A stretch of 38,184 nucleotides of DNA from an uncultured Bacteroidales bacterium (GTDB lineage Bacteria; Bacteroidota; Bacteroidia; Bacteroidales; Muribaculaceae): contig CACZHT010000029.1 in assembly GCA_902781045.1 (NCBI GenBank), positions 1-38,184 of the forward strand, read 5' to 3'. Each line of letters starts with the position of its first letter. Position 1 is the first letter of the stretch. The notes under the pieces were generated by a model. The model was not told the origin of the DNA and ran no database searches. It was given only the letters and a program-made list of their open reading frames with translations. Shown here in pieces: positions 1 to 8,800 of this stretch. A program made the position numbers and the translations under genes.

Positions 1-648
1 CTCCATCGAGATGTTGGCCAGGTTGTTGAGCTCACTGAAGATGCTCAGCTGCGAGAACTTGGTGATGCCCGTGAGCATGACAAACCGCAGCTGCGCCGCC
101 TTGGCCTTGAGCGGGCTGTAGAGGTCGCGCACCTGTTGCCGGATCTCATCGAGCTGTTCGGGCTTGTCGAGCGAGTCGAGCAATGGCGCATCATACTCGT
201 CGATGAGCACCACCACCCCCTGACCCGTGGCCGCATAGGCCGAGTCGATGATGCGCAACAGCCGGGTGCCGTAAGAGTCGGTATCGCCCTTGGTGATGCC
301 ATAGATTCTCTCGTACTCTGCGAGCATCTCATCAACCATCGAACGGAATGAGAACATGTTGATTGACTTGCCCCGGCTCATGTCCAGGTAGATGACCGGA
401 TGCACGGTCCATTGCGGCTCGAGCCGCTCCATGGCCAGCCCCTGGAACAGCTCGCGCCGACCCTCGAAGTAGTAGCGCAGCGTAGAGAGCATCAGCGACT
501 TGCCGAACCGGCGCGGCCTGCTCAGGAAGTAGTAGCTGCGGGTGGTGACCAGCCGATAGAGCACTTCGGTCTTGTCGACGTATATCAGGTTTTGTGTGCG
601 AATCTTGGCGAAGTCCTGTTCGCCCACGGGGTATCTCAAGTCAGTCAT
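1..648 (-). CDS. AAA-ATPase-like / PD-(D/E)XK family protein, partial
   Basis: The first 216 codons of a protein that continues past the left edge. It opens MTDLRYPVGEQDFAKIR and then shows VDKTEVLYRLV, a Walker-A-like FLSRPRRFGKSLMLST near residues 40-55 and a Walker-B-like VVVLIDEYDAPLLDS near residues 140-155, followed by LTGITKFSQLSIFSELNN. This succession is the hallmark of the AAA-ATPase-like family (PF09820) that usually carries a C-terminal PD-(D/E)XK nuclease-like domain (DUF1703), which would lie outside the window. These genes are multicopy in Bacteroidales; their function is not established and a selfish or defence role is often supposed. The start at 648 is preceded by a minus-strand TAACTTTG box at 675-682, about 27 bases upstream. 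Confidence 0.88.
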   Translation of the reverse strand, partial: MTDLRYPVGEQDFAKIRTQNLIYVDKTEVLYRLVTTRSYYFLSRPRRFGKSLMLSTLRYYFEGRRELFQGLAMERLEPQWTVHPVIYLDMSRGKSINMFSFRSMVDEMLAEYERIYGITKGDTDSYGTRLLRIIDSAYAATGQGVVVLIDEYDAPLLDSLDKPEQLDEIRQQVRDLYSPLKAKAAQLRFVMLTGITKFSQLSIFSELNNLANISME

Positions 649-674
649 GATGCGTCATTTTTCAGTTCAACCGA

Positions 675-682
675 CAAAGTTA
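675..682 (-). promoter_or_regulatory. Bacteroidota -7 box of the AAA-ATPase-like gene
   Basis: TAACTTTG on the minus strand matches the Bacteroidota -7 consensus TAnnTTTG and sits 26 bases before the ATG at 648. No clean TTTG -33 element at the usual spacing was found. Confidence 0.5.
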
Positions 683-866
683 GGCATTTTTGTTGACAAT
701 TGCAAAATATCGGAGCAAAATCAGCGCAAATCGGATTCGGAACTGCTTATTGAGGCGAAATGGTGGTATGAGCATTTGGCAAACTGTGGTGGGCTGAACA
801 GTGAACAAACTGTAACTCAAATGAAAAATATTCTTAAATTCTGGGTGTTAATTGACGAAGTTTTAC

Positions 867-874
867 TACCTTTG
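867..874 (+). promoter_or_regulatory. -7 box of the yceD-rpmF operon
   Basis: TACCTTTG followed by C, the consensus Bacteroidota -7 box, lies 30 bases before the yceD start codon at 905. The -33 region shows no good TTTG. The interval 649-866 between this and the divergent AAA-ATPase-like gene holds no supported gene. Confidence 0.6.
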
Positions 875-904
875 CAGCGATTTATCTGAAAATGAGAGGA
901 AACA

Positions 905-1468
905 ATGGCTGGATTTAAGCTTAGACTCAGGTCGTTGCCATTTGACACTCAGGCGTTTAACTATCATCTGGACGGCGATTTTTTCAACCAAGTTGAGAAG
1001 ACCGAAGTTCGGAGTAGCAGTGTCGATGTCACCCTGCAGGTGACGCGCAAGACCGAGAACACCTATGTGCTGCAGATGGACTGCAAAGGATGGCTCAACA
1101 TCCCGTGCGACCGTTGCCTCGATGACTTGCGGCTGGTTGTTGACACCGACTATCAGCTCACTGTCAGGCACGAGGGCGACGAGTGGGACGACAGCCGCGA
1201 TGGAGTGCTTCTGGTGCCTGAGGCTTGGACCGAGCTTGATTTGACCGAGATGATGCGTGACACGGTGCTATTGACCATCCCCATCGTGCACTGTCATGCC
1301 GACGGCGAGTGTGACCCCGAGATGATGGCCCGTCTCGGCGAGCACTGGGCAGACACCGAGCCCGCAGCCGACGGAGCATCAGTCGAGGCTCCCCTCACCG
1401 ACGATAAATCGGGCGATGCAATCGACCCACGATGGGAGGCATTGCGCAAACTCAAGGATAATAACTAA
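905..1468 (+). CDS. yceD: YceD family protein (DUF177)
   Basis: A 187-residue protein of the YceD/DUF177 family, which is almost always encoded directly upstream of rpmF. Members are linked to 23S rRNA processing in plants and bacteria, but the biochemical role is not settled. The family cysteine signature is visible: Cys60 and then the CDRC pair Cys68/Cys71, followed by an acidic C-terminal half that ends WEALRKLKDNN, typical of the family. Its stop is 16 bases before rpmF, so the two are surely cotranscribed from the box at 867-874. The start at 905 follows an A/G-rich leader and gives the expected MAGFKLRLRSLPF N-terminus. Confidence 0.92.
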   Translation: MAGFKLRLRSLPFDTQAFNYHLDGDFFNQVEKTEVRSSSVDVTLQVTRKTENTYVLQMDCKGWLNIPCDRCLDDLRLVVDTDYQLTVRHEGDEWDDSRDGVLLVPEAWTELDLTEMMRDTVLLTIPIVHCHADGECDPEMMARLGEHWADTEPAADGASVEAPLTDDKSGDAIDPRWEALRKLKDNN

Positions 1469-1484
1469 AAAATAATAAAACGAA

Positions 1485-1670
1485 ATGGCACATCCTAAAC
1501 GTAGACAATCCAAGACTCGTACAGCCAAGCGTCGCACCCATGACGTGGCTGTGGCTCCAACCATCGCTCAGTGCAGCAACTGTGGCGCATGGCATGTTTA
1601 TCACACCGTTTGCCCCGAGTGCGGTTACTATCGCGGCAAGAAGGTGATGGGCGACGAGGCAGCTATCTGA
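1485..1670 (+). CDS. rpmF: 50S ribosomal protein L32
   Basis: A 61-residue L32 protein of the large ribosomal subunit. It begins MAHPKRRQSKTRTAKRR, the classic basic L32 N-terminus, and contains two CxxC knuckles (CSNCGAWH near residues 30-33 and CPECGYY near 44-47) that would bind one zinc ion, so it is the zinc-containing (C+) form. The length is normal. It sits between yceD and fabH, the widely conserved ribosome/lipid-synthesis order. No other gene fits in 1671-1802, which contains an A/T-rich stretch that may carry a weak internal promoter for fabH. Confidence 0.98.
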   Translation: MAHPKRRQSKTRTAKRRTHDVAVAPTIAQCSNCGAWHVYHTVCPECGYYRGKKVMGDEAAI

Positions 1671-1802
1671 TAGCCACGCCCCTCGAAGCACACTAGTGAA
1701 AACTTTTGGAGTAAAACAACAATTATCCTAAATACTGCTGCCTCAAAACACTTTATTTAGGATATTTGCTTTTTATAGCGACTTTTAAAAACACATCAGC
1801 TA

Positions 1803-2786
1803 ATGCTTTACGCAAGAATATCGGGCCTGGCATCATACGTGCCCGATGACATTCTGGACAACGAACAATTGTCGCAGATGGTTGACACAAGCGATGAGTG
1901 GATCACATCGCGTGTGGGCATCAAAGAGCGCCGTGTGCTCAAGAAGCCTGTCGGCTCAAGCTACATGGGCATCATCGCCGTCAAACGGCTGTTGGAGCAG
2001 ACTGGCACCGACCCTGCCGATATCGACCTCATCATCTGCGCAACCAGCAATCCTGACTACCGTTTCCCATCCACAGCATCAATCATCGCTCACCAGTGCG
2101 GCATCGAGCAGAAGGCCTACGCCTACGACGTCCAGGGTGCATGTGCCGGATTTCTGCTGTCTCTGCAGAGTGCCTCCGCATACGTGCGTAGCGGCATGTA
2201 CAAGAAGGTGATTGTGGTCAGTGCCGAGAAGATGACCAGTATGACCAACTATGAGGACCGCACGACGTGTCCGCTCTTTGGTGATGCGGCAGGTGCTATG
2301 CTTGTCGAGCCTACCGAGGAACCTGTCGGCATCATCGACGGTGTGTTCCACGTTGACGGCAGCGGCCTGGAGCACCTGGTTTACAAAGCCGGTGGCTCGG
2401 CCATGCCAGCCACACAGGAGACTGTGGCCGCTCGCTTGCACTACCTCTATCAGGAGGGACGTGCTGTCTATCGCCATGCGGTGATGGACATGCTCACCAG
2501 CAGCCAGGAAGTGATGCGGCGCAACAACCTCACCGTAGACGACATTCAGTGGTTCATCCCGCATCAGGCCAATCTGCGAATCATCGAGGCTGTGGGCAGC
2601 CGACTGGGCATCGATGAGAGCAAGGTGATGGTCAACATCCAGAACCGTGGCAACACCAGTGCCGCTACCATCCCCCTGTGCATGGACGAGAAGCGCGACC
2701 TGCTGAACAAGGGCGACAAGCTCATCCTCACCGCCTTTGGGGCCGGCTTCACATGGGGAGCACTCTACGTCATCTGGGACATTTAA
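1803..2786 (+). CDS. fabH: beta-ketoacyl-ACP synthase III
   Basis: A 327-residue FabH, the condensing enzyme that starts type II fatty acid synthesis by joining acetyl-CoA (or another acyl-CoA primer) to malonyl-ACP in the cytoplasm. The catalytic triad is complete: Cys114 in QGACAGF, His254 in FIPHQANLRI and Asn284 in QNRGNTSAA. The length is typical, and the N-terminus MLYARISGLASYVPDDILDN aligns with known FabH starts. It is separated from rpmF by 132 bases, so it may have its own promoter as well as readthrough from yceD-rpmF. In Bacteroidota FabH commonly primes branched as well as straight chains; the sequence alone does not tell which is preferred here. Confidence 0.97.
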   Translation: MLYARISGLASYVPDDILDNEQLSQMVDTSDEWITSRVGIKERRVLKKPVGSSYMGIIAVKRLLEQTGTDPADIDLIICATSNPDYRFPSTASIIAHQCGIEQKAYAYDVQGACAGFLLSLQSASAYVRSGMYKKVIVVSAEKMTSMTNYEDRTTCPLFGDAAGAMLVEPTEEPVGIIDGVFHVDGSGLEHLVYKAGGSAMPATQETVAARLHYLYQEGRAVYRHAVMDMLTSSQEVMRRNNLTVDDIQWFIPHQANLRIIEAVGSRLGIDESKVMVNIQNRGNTSAATIPLCMDEKRDLLNKGDKLILTAFGAGFTWGALYVIWDI

Positions 2787-2799
2787 TCATCGCGCAATG

Positions 2800-2868
2800 C
2801 AAGACATAAGAACACAAGGGCATAAACCTGTCATCTTAACACTTATGTCCTTGTGTTCTTATGTCTTT
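2800..2868 (+). repeat. Long hairpin between fabH and era
   Basis: The segment 2800-2825 and the segment 2843-2868 are inverted copies: 19 consecutive base pairs (AAGACATAAGAACACAAGG and its complement), one mismatch, then 5 more pairs, around a 17-base loop. There is no T-run after it. The right arm ends only 13 bases before the era start at 2882 and contains an alternative in-frame ATG at 2861, so the hairpin could act on era translation or as a weak terminator after fabH. Confidence 0.85.
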
Positions 2869-2881
2869 GATATCAGTTCTT

Positions 2882-3778
2882 ATGTCAATTGAGAAGAAAC
2901 ATCGTGCCGGATTTGTCAACATCGTGGGCAACCCCAACGTGGGCAAGTCCACGTTAAGCAACCGTCTGGTGGGCGAGCGGTTGTCCATCATCACCAGCAA
3001 GGCTCAGACCACACGGCACCGCATCATGGGCATCGTCAACGGCGAGGACTACCAGATTGTGTTCAGCGACACTCCGGGGGTGCTCAAGCCCAAGTTCAAG
3101 TTGCAGGAGAGCATGCTCGATTTCTCGACCGGTGCACTGGTTGATGCCGACATCCTGCTCTATGTCACCGATGTCATCGAGTCGCCCACCAAGAATCAGG
3201 ATTTCCTGGACAAGGTGGCTCGTGAGCAGATTCCTGTGCTGTTGGTCATCAACAAGATTGACCTTCTCAAGGGCAATGACGACTTGCTGCTGATTATCGA
3301 CCGCTGGAAACAACTGCTGCCACAGGCCGAGGTGTTCCCCACAAGTGCCACTGAGAACTTCAATGTCGACAACCTGATGGCACGCATCGTCGAGTTGTTG
3401 CCCGAGAGCCCGCCTTACTTCGGCAAGGATGCGCTCACCGACCGCAACAGCCGATTCTTTGTCACCGAGATTATCCGAGAGAAGATTCTGCTCACCTACG
3501 ACAAGGAAGTCCCCTACGCCACGCAGGTCATTGTCGAGAAATTTGACGAGACCGACACTTCCATTCACATCATGGCAGTCATCTATGTGGAGCGTGACAG
3601 CCAGAAGGGCATCATCATCGGCCGCCAGGGGGTCAAGCTCAAGCATGTAGGCATCGATGCACGCAAGGACATCGAGCGGTTCTTTGAGAAGAAAGTCTTC
3701 CTTCAACTCTATGTCAAGGTCGAGCGCGACTGGCGCAACCAGGAGAACAAGCTCCGCGCCTTTGGCTACATCGACTAA
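2882..3778 (+). CDS. era: GTPase Era
   Basis: A 298-residue Era GTPase, which binds the 3' end of 16S rRNA during 30S maturation. All G motifs are present: G1 GNPNVGKST (residues 16-24), a TTRHR switch I, G3 DTPG (63-66), G4 NKID (124-127) and G5 SAT (155-157). The C-terminal KH domain has the [19 protein letters not shown] signature and ends near VKVERDWR. I chose the ATG at 2882 ([16 protein letters not shown]) over the in-frame ATG at 2861, because Era proteins have only a few residues before the first strand and 2861 lies inside a hairpin arm. Many Bacteroidales have der next; here pfkA follows instead, 31 bases downstream. Confidence 0.96.
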   Translation: MSIEKKHRAGFVNIVGNPNVGKSTLSNRLVGERLSIITSKAQTTRHRIMGIVNGEDYQIVFSDTPGVLKPKFKLQESMLDFSTGALVDADILLYVTDVIESPTKNQDFLDKVAREQIPVLLVINKIDLLKGNDDLLLIIDRWKQLLPQAEVFPTSATENFNVDNLMARIVELLPESPPYFGKDALTDRNSRFFVTEIIREKILLTYDKEVPYATQVIVEKFDETDTSIHIMAVIYVERDSQKGIIIGRQGVKLKHVGIDARKDIERFFEKKVFLQLYVKVERDWRNQENKLRAFGYID

Positions 3779-3809
3779 GTCAACAAGTCTAAATAAAACT
3801 AAAAGCATC

Positions 3810-4790
3810 ATGGCAAAAATCAAGACAATAGGACTGCTCACCTCGGGCGGAGACGCACCTGGCATGAATGCAGCCATACGTGCCGTCACCCGCTCGGCCA
3901 TTTACAGTGGGTTTAAAGTCAAGGGAATATATCGTGGCTACCGCGGTCTGGTCACTGATGAGATTGTCGATTTCAAGACCCAGAACGTGAGCAACATCAT
4001 CCACCACGGCGGAACCATTCTCAAGACAGCACGCTGCAAGGAGTTCACCACAGTGGAGGGGAGGCAGCTGGCCTACGACAACATGCGCAAGCACGACATC
4101 GATGCTCTGGTTGTGATCGGTGGCGACGGCTCGCTCACCGGAGCCAGGGAGTTTGCCGGCGAGTTTGACGTGCCCATCGTCGGACTGCCCGGCACCATCG
4201 ACAACGACCTCTATGGCACCGACCACACCATCGGCTACGACACAGCCCTGAACACCATCATGTGGTGCGTCGACCGCATACGCGACACGGCCAGCAGCCA
4301 CGAGCGTCTGTTCTTTATCGAGGTCATGGGGCGCAACTCGGGATTCTTGGCACTCAATGGAGCCATCGCCAGTGGAGCCGAGGCGGCCATCATCCCCGAG
4401 ATTTCGACTGAGGTCGACCAGTTGTCCGAACTCATCGAGAACGGTTTCCGCAAGAGCAAAAACTCGAGCATTGTGCTCGTGGCCGAAAGCCCCATCACGG
4501 GCGGTGCCATGGGACTGGCCGAGCGTGTGCGCAAGGAGTACCCACAGTATGATGTGCGTGTCACCATCCTCGGGCATCTGCAGCGCGGCGGATCGCCCAC
4601 AGCGCGCGACCGTGTGCTGGCCTCGCGCATGGGGGCAGCGGCCATCGATGCCCTGCTTGAGGGGCAGCGCAATGTCATGATTGGCGACTCGAACGATGAG
4701 ATAGTGCTCGTTCCTTTCGGCAAGGCCATCCGCAAAATCAAGCCCATCGACCCGGCTCTTGTCGACACACTGCGCCGACTCAGCATCTAG
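3810..4790 (+). CDS. pfkA: ATP-dependent 6-phosphofructokinase
   Basis: A 326-residue phosphofructokinase that phosphorylates fructose 6-phosphate to fructose 1,6-bisphosphate in glycolysis. It shows the ATP-loop [10 protein letters not shown] (residues 11-20), GGDGS (104-108), the catalytic PGTIDND with Asp131, the [10 protein letters not shown] substrate loop and [15 protein letters not shown]. Glycine, not aspartate, follows Asp106 in GGDGS, and glycine, not lysine, precedes TIDND. By family rules both residues mark an ATP-using rather than a pyrophosphate-using enzyme. The start [14 protein letters not shown] at 3810 is clear; the upstream in-frame extension overlaps era and is not credible. 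It is probably cotranscribed with era. Confidence 0.97.
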   Translation: MAKIKTIGLLTSGGDAPGMNAAIRAVTRSAIYSGFKVKGIYRGYRGLVTDEIVDFKTQNVSNIIHHGGTILKTARCKEFTTVEGRQLAYDNMRKHDIDALVVIGGDGSLTGAREFAGEFDVPIVGLPGTIDNDLYGTDHTIGYDTALNTIMWCVDRIRDTASSHERLFFIEVMGRNSGFLALNGAIASGAEAAIIPEISTEVDQLSELIENGFRKSKNSSIVLVAESPITGGAMGLAERVRKEYPQYDVRVTILGHLQRGGSPTARDRVLASRMGAAAIDALLEGQRNVMIGDSNDEIVLVPFGKAIRKIKPIDPALVDTLRRLSI

Positions 4791-4904
4791 TTTAATTCAT
4801 AATTCATAATTTTTGCTTCTCGCATCTTGCCTCTTGAATTGATGGACGCTGCTGCTGAGCATGCATGACCGGGCATACTGACCTTGCGGTTCGTAGTAAT
4901 TTTT

Positions 4905-4955
4905 CTGCTTAACGCTAAAAAATTAAAATTTTTTTGGTGTTAAGCAGATTTTTTT
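4905..4955 (+). terminator. Terminator-like hairpin after pfkA
   Basis: CTGCTTAAC at 4905 pairs with GTTAAGCAG ending at 4946. The stem continues through A-rich/T-rich inner arms and is followed by a run of seven T (4949-4955). It is the likely rho-independent end of the era-pfkA transcript. The right arm also contains the -33 element of the next promoter. Confidence 0.65.
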
Positions 4956-4964
4956 GTATTTTTG
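4933..4964 (+). promoter_or_regulatory. Promoter of the propeller-amidase operon
   Basis: TTTG at 4933-4936, a 20-base spacer and TATTTTTG at 4957-4964 form a full Bacteroidota -33/-7 promoter. It would start transcription near 4971, giving a leader of about 75 bases before the ATG at 5046. The -33 element lies inside the preceding terminator hairpin. Confidence 0.65.
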
Positions 4965-5045
4965 GGGCGACTTTTCTTAAGGATGTAAAAACAATAGATA
5001 AAACCGAGATATTCCATTCTTTATTAACTCAAACTAATTGCATCT

Positions 5046-5888
5046 ATGAAGAAGTTAGTACTAACTTTGGCCATGTGTGCAGCGTTTAGCGCGTTCGCTC
5101 AGGTTGTCAACGTGAGCGGCATTGAGCGGGTGTCACTGCCCGACGGAGTTCCCACGCAGGTGGTGGGCATCAGTCCGGCAGGTGACTACCTCTTGTTGTC
5201 GCACGACAACAACCAGGGGCTGACCCGGCTGGACCTGGCTACAGGGCAGAGCACGGTCATCACCGATGCTCCGGGTGCAGGCTACAATGCCCGCATCGCC
5301 GATGACGGCAACACCATCGTTTATCGGCAGGCAAGTCTGAACAACAAACGTATGCGCCAAGTGGCAGTCAACAGTCACAACCTGAAGACGGGCGTAAAGA
5401 AACAGTTGGCCACACCCTCGCGCGACCTCAAGGCCGTGCAACTGGCTGGAGTAGCTCAGAACAGTGCTGTCTACACCACCCAGGACTTCCAACTCATGGT
5501 CTGTGTGGCCGGAAAGACCCGCCAGCTCGACCCGCTGGGCGCCGACAAGCGCTATCTCTGGGCATCAATCTCGCCCAATGGACAGAAAGTCCTCTTCTTT
5601 GTGGGCGGCGATGCGGCCTATGTGTGCGACCTCGATGGCTCGGGGCTGCTGAAGCTGGGCAAACTGCATGCAGCCAAGTGGCTCAACGACAATGTTGTCG
5701 TGGGCATGAACGACAAAGACAACGGTGAAGTCTACACCAGCAGCGAGATTGTGGCCGTCGACCTCAAGGGCCAGCGGCAAGTGCTCACTGGCAGCGACGT
5801 GATTGCGATGTACCCGCACTGTGCGGGCGACAAGATCGCGTTCTCGACCCCAACGGGCGAGGCCTACATTATTAATCTGACTAAATGA
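5046..5888 (+). CDS. Secreted beta-propeller-like (TolB/WD40-like) protein
   Basis: A 280-residue protein with a clear Sec signal peptide (MKKLVLTLAMCAAFSAFAQ, probably cut after AFA) and then repeated blades of the type seen in TolB/PD40 propellers: VVGISPAGDYLLLSHDNNQGLTRLDLATGQ, ARIADDGNTIVYRQ, ASISPNGQKVLFFVGGDAAYVCDLDG and a final GDKIAFSTPTGEAYIINL. No enzymatic motif is visible. At this length it would hold about five or six blades. Its stop overlaps an ATG of the next gene (ATGA at 5885-5888), so it is translationally coupled to the large amidase-like protein and may act with it at the cell surface. Precise function unknown. Confidence 0.8.
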   Translation: MKKLVLTLAMCAAFSAFAQVVNVSGIERVSLPDGVPTQVVGISPAGDYLLLSHDNNQGLTRLDLATGQSTVITDAPGAGYNARIADDGNTIVYRQASLNNKRMRQVAVNSHNLKTGVKKQLATPSRDLKAVQLAGVAQNSAVYTTQDFQLMVCVAGKTRQLDPLGADKRYLWASISPNGQKVLFFVGGDAAYVCDLDGSGLLKLGKLHAAKWLNDNVVVGMNDKDNGEVYTSSEIVAVDLKGQRQVLTGSDVIAMYPHCAGDKIAFSTPTGEAYIINLTK

Positions 5889-5896
5889 TGACGGCT

Positions 5897-8800
5897 ATGA
5901 AAAAGATTTTATTACTTGCAGCGGCCGCCATTATCGCGGCAGGCGCAATACAGGCGCAGAACGCCGACGAGTTGCGCATCTATCTCAATCCCGGACACGG
6001 CTCCTACGGACCCAACGACCGGCCATTGAGCACTGTCAACCACCCGGGCACCAGCAACCTGGCTGACCCCGACACGCTGGGCTTCTATGAGGGACGTGGC
6101 ACATTGCAGCGTGCCTTCGGCATCGCCAAGTATCTCAAGCAAGTGGGCTTCAAGAGCGAGAACATCGTCTTCTCGCGTCTGGCCAACGGCCCGTGGCCAT
6201 ACGTGGCAGGTGCCGAGGATGCCGAGATATACAACCGTCCGTTGGCCGAAATCTGCGAGGAGGTCGAGGCCGGCAATTTCGACATGTTCCTCAGCGACCA
6301 CTCTAACGCCAATGTCGACGGCGACATGGTCAACTATCCGCTGGCTCTCTACCGCGGCTATGACCAGGGCAAGACCGGCGATGCGGGCTATGACGGCGAG
6401 GCTGTGCCGGGCAGTTATGCCATGGCCGATGCCGTGTGGGACACCCACTACATGAATGAGCTGGACCCGCAGAGTGCTTACTCACGCACCAACAAGAACA
6501 TCCGCGGCGACATCAATTTCTACGGCAGTTACTCAACCTCAACGCGCAGCAACGGCAACCAGTACAGTGGCTACCTGGGCGTGCTCAAGCATGGTGTGCC
6601 GGGATTCCTCTTCGAGGCGTTCTTCCACACCTACCAGCCGGCACGTCACCGTGCGCTCAACTTCGACTATGACCAGCAGGAAGGCCGTCGCGAGGCACGT
6701 GGCATCGCGCGTTACTTCGGTCTGCAGGGACTCACCACCGGCGACATCATGGGGCATGTGCGTGACCTGCACGAGAAGTTCTCGCACACCTACTACAAGC
6801 CCATGCCCGGCACCGACGACGCTCTGCTGCCGCTCAATGGCGCAGAGGTCAAGCTCTACCGGGGCAATGAGGTCGTGGCCAGCTACACCGTCGACAACGA
6901 GTACAACGGCATCTTTGTCTTTGAGGACTTGGAGCCGGGTGAGTACACCGTCGGCGCTACGCTCGACGGCTACAAGGTGATGGACGAGCAAGTGGCGGTC
7001 ACCGTCACGGCCGACCAGACCTCATACGCCAAGATTTATCTTGAGAACGAGGCCTACGAGCCCCCCACCGAGGTCTACGAGAACTATCCCGATCCCCAAC
7101 AGCCTGGCTACCTCAAGCTGGCCAGCGAGTTTGTCTTCGACCAGTCGGCCGGGGCACTCGACCTGGTCGGCACCATCAAGGATGCCGTGCAGCTGGGCGA
7201 CTCGACCGTCGTGCTCACCAACGACGGCAAGACACCGCACCTCTATCTGGTCAAGACCAGCACCAAGGAGATGATCAAGGAACTCAGCACCGAGGGCATC
7301 TACACCGAGGACACTCCGGGCTTCTTCAGTGCGCTGAATGCCGTCAACCGCACCGCCGACAACAAGCTCGTGGGTGTGTCGCTCACCGAGAACCAGTTCA
7401 GTACCGACTATGTTGCCGACGGTTATGCCCGCGGCACGGCACGCGTCTATATCTGGAACGACATCGATGGAGCCCCGGCACTGTTTGCATCGACGACCAA
7501 CTCGGGCAACTACTACAATGCCAATGTGGGTCACTCCATCCTGGTCAACGGCCCGTCGACCGGCGAGTGCCAGGTCATCCTCACGGCCATGACCACTGGC
7601 TCGTCCTGCAACATCCGCCTCGTGCACATCAACATGGTCGATGGCGAGCAGTCGTCGGTGTTCTACGACAACCTCTATTCCGATGGATTTGTCGGCAAGC
7701 AGGATGCCTACGGCGAGGAACTGCGCCTGATGGTCTCGCCCAATGGCGATGACAAGACCATCCTGGGTGGCAAGGGCGTCATCAGCGAGTTTGTCACACC
7801 GGTGTCTAGTGCCGGACGCCCCTCCGACATCAAGTTGTTGAGCGACGAGTTTGGCGTTACGGGTGTCGGATTCCAGTGCTTCAAGTATGCCGGTCACAAC
7901 CTGCTCGTCACGCCATACGCCGTCGACGGTGTGGTCAAGGGTGTCAAGATTCTGGACATCACCGGCGGCATCGACCAGGCCAAGCTCATCAGGACAGTCA
8001 ACACCGACCTTGAGGCGGTAGCCGGAGCGCCGCGCAAGGCCACACATCACGATCCCATCCTGAACGGCCTGACCCAGAACATCGCCACGGCGGTAGTCGA
8101 TGGCGAGGACATCCAGGCTGCACTTGTGGGAGCTGACGGTCTCAGCCTGTTCACCACCAAGGGTGTCGACCAGCCTGTGGTCAAGGGCATCTATGCCTAC
8201 GGCTTGGACAAGCTCGAAGAGGGTGAGAATTATACCTTCACCTTCAGTGCCAACGATGATGCCGTCAGTGGCTCAATCATCTTCACCGACCGCGAGACGG
8301 GCGAGGTGCTGGGTGAGTGGCCGTTGACCGATGTGGTCGAGGGGCTGAACACCGTCACGCTGACCAAGGACCAGATTCCGGGCGAGGACGGCCAGACCAT
8401 CGACTGGGCCGTAAATCTGGTGGGCAACACCATCCCCACGTTCGGACTGATCAACAACCCCGATGACTTCAACTACACCTACACGTTCAATACCGTCGAC
8501 AAGAACCCCGAGAGCAACTACTTCGGACGCATTTACGTCGGCCACCGTCCCGGCACTTCCAGTGCCGAGAATGGCCTGTGGATCTACAATCCCGACTACA
8601 CGCGTGTCAACGATGCAGTCATCAACAGCCGCAGCGATGGCTTGACCTTCCGCAGCAACTATCGTCTGGCCATCGACCCCGAGGGCAAGGTCTACATGCC
8701 CGACTGGGGAGACCCGACTTCGGGTGTCTATGTCTTTGACCCGGCTAACCAGGATGCCGGATTCAAGCCATTCTTTGCCAACGAGGACGGCTCGCAGCTG

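Noticed and set aside
572..889. Plus-strand open frame of 105 codons between the AAA-ATPase-like gene and yceD
   Set aside because: It overlaps the antisense AAA-ATPase-like gene and both promoter regions, and its product resembles nothing.
3657..3809. N-terminal extension of pfkA overlapping era
   Set aside because: It reads the era gene in another frame and the PFK family starts at [14 protein letters not shown].
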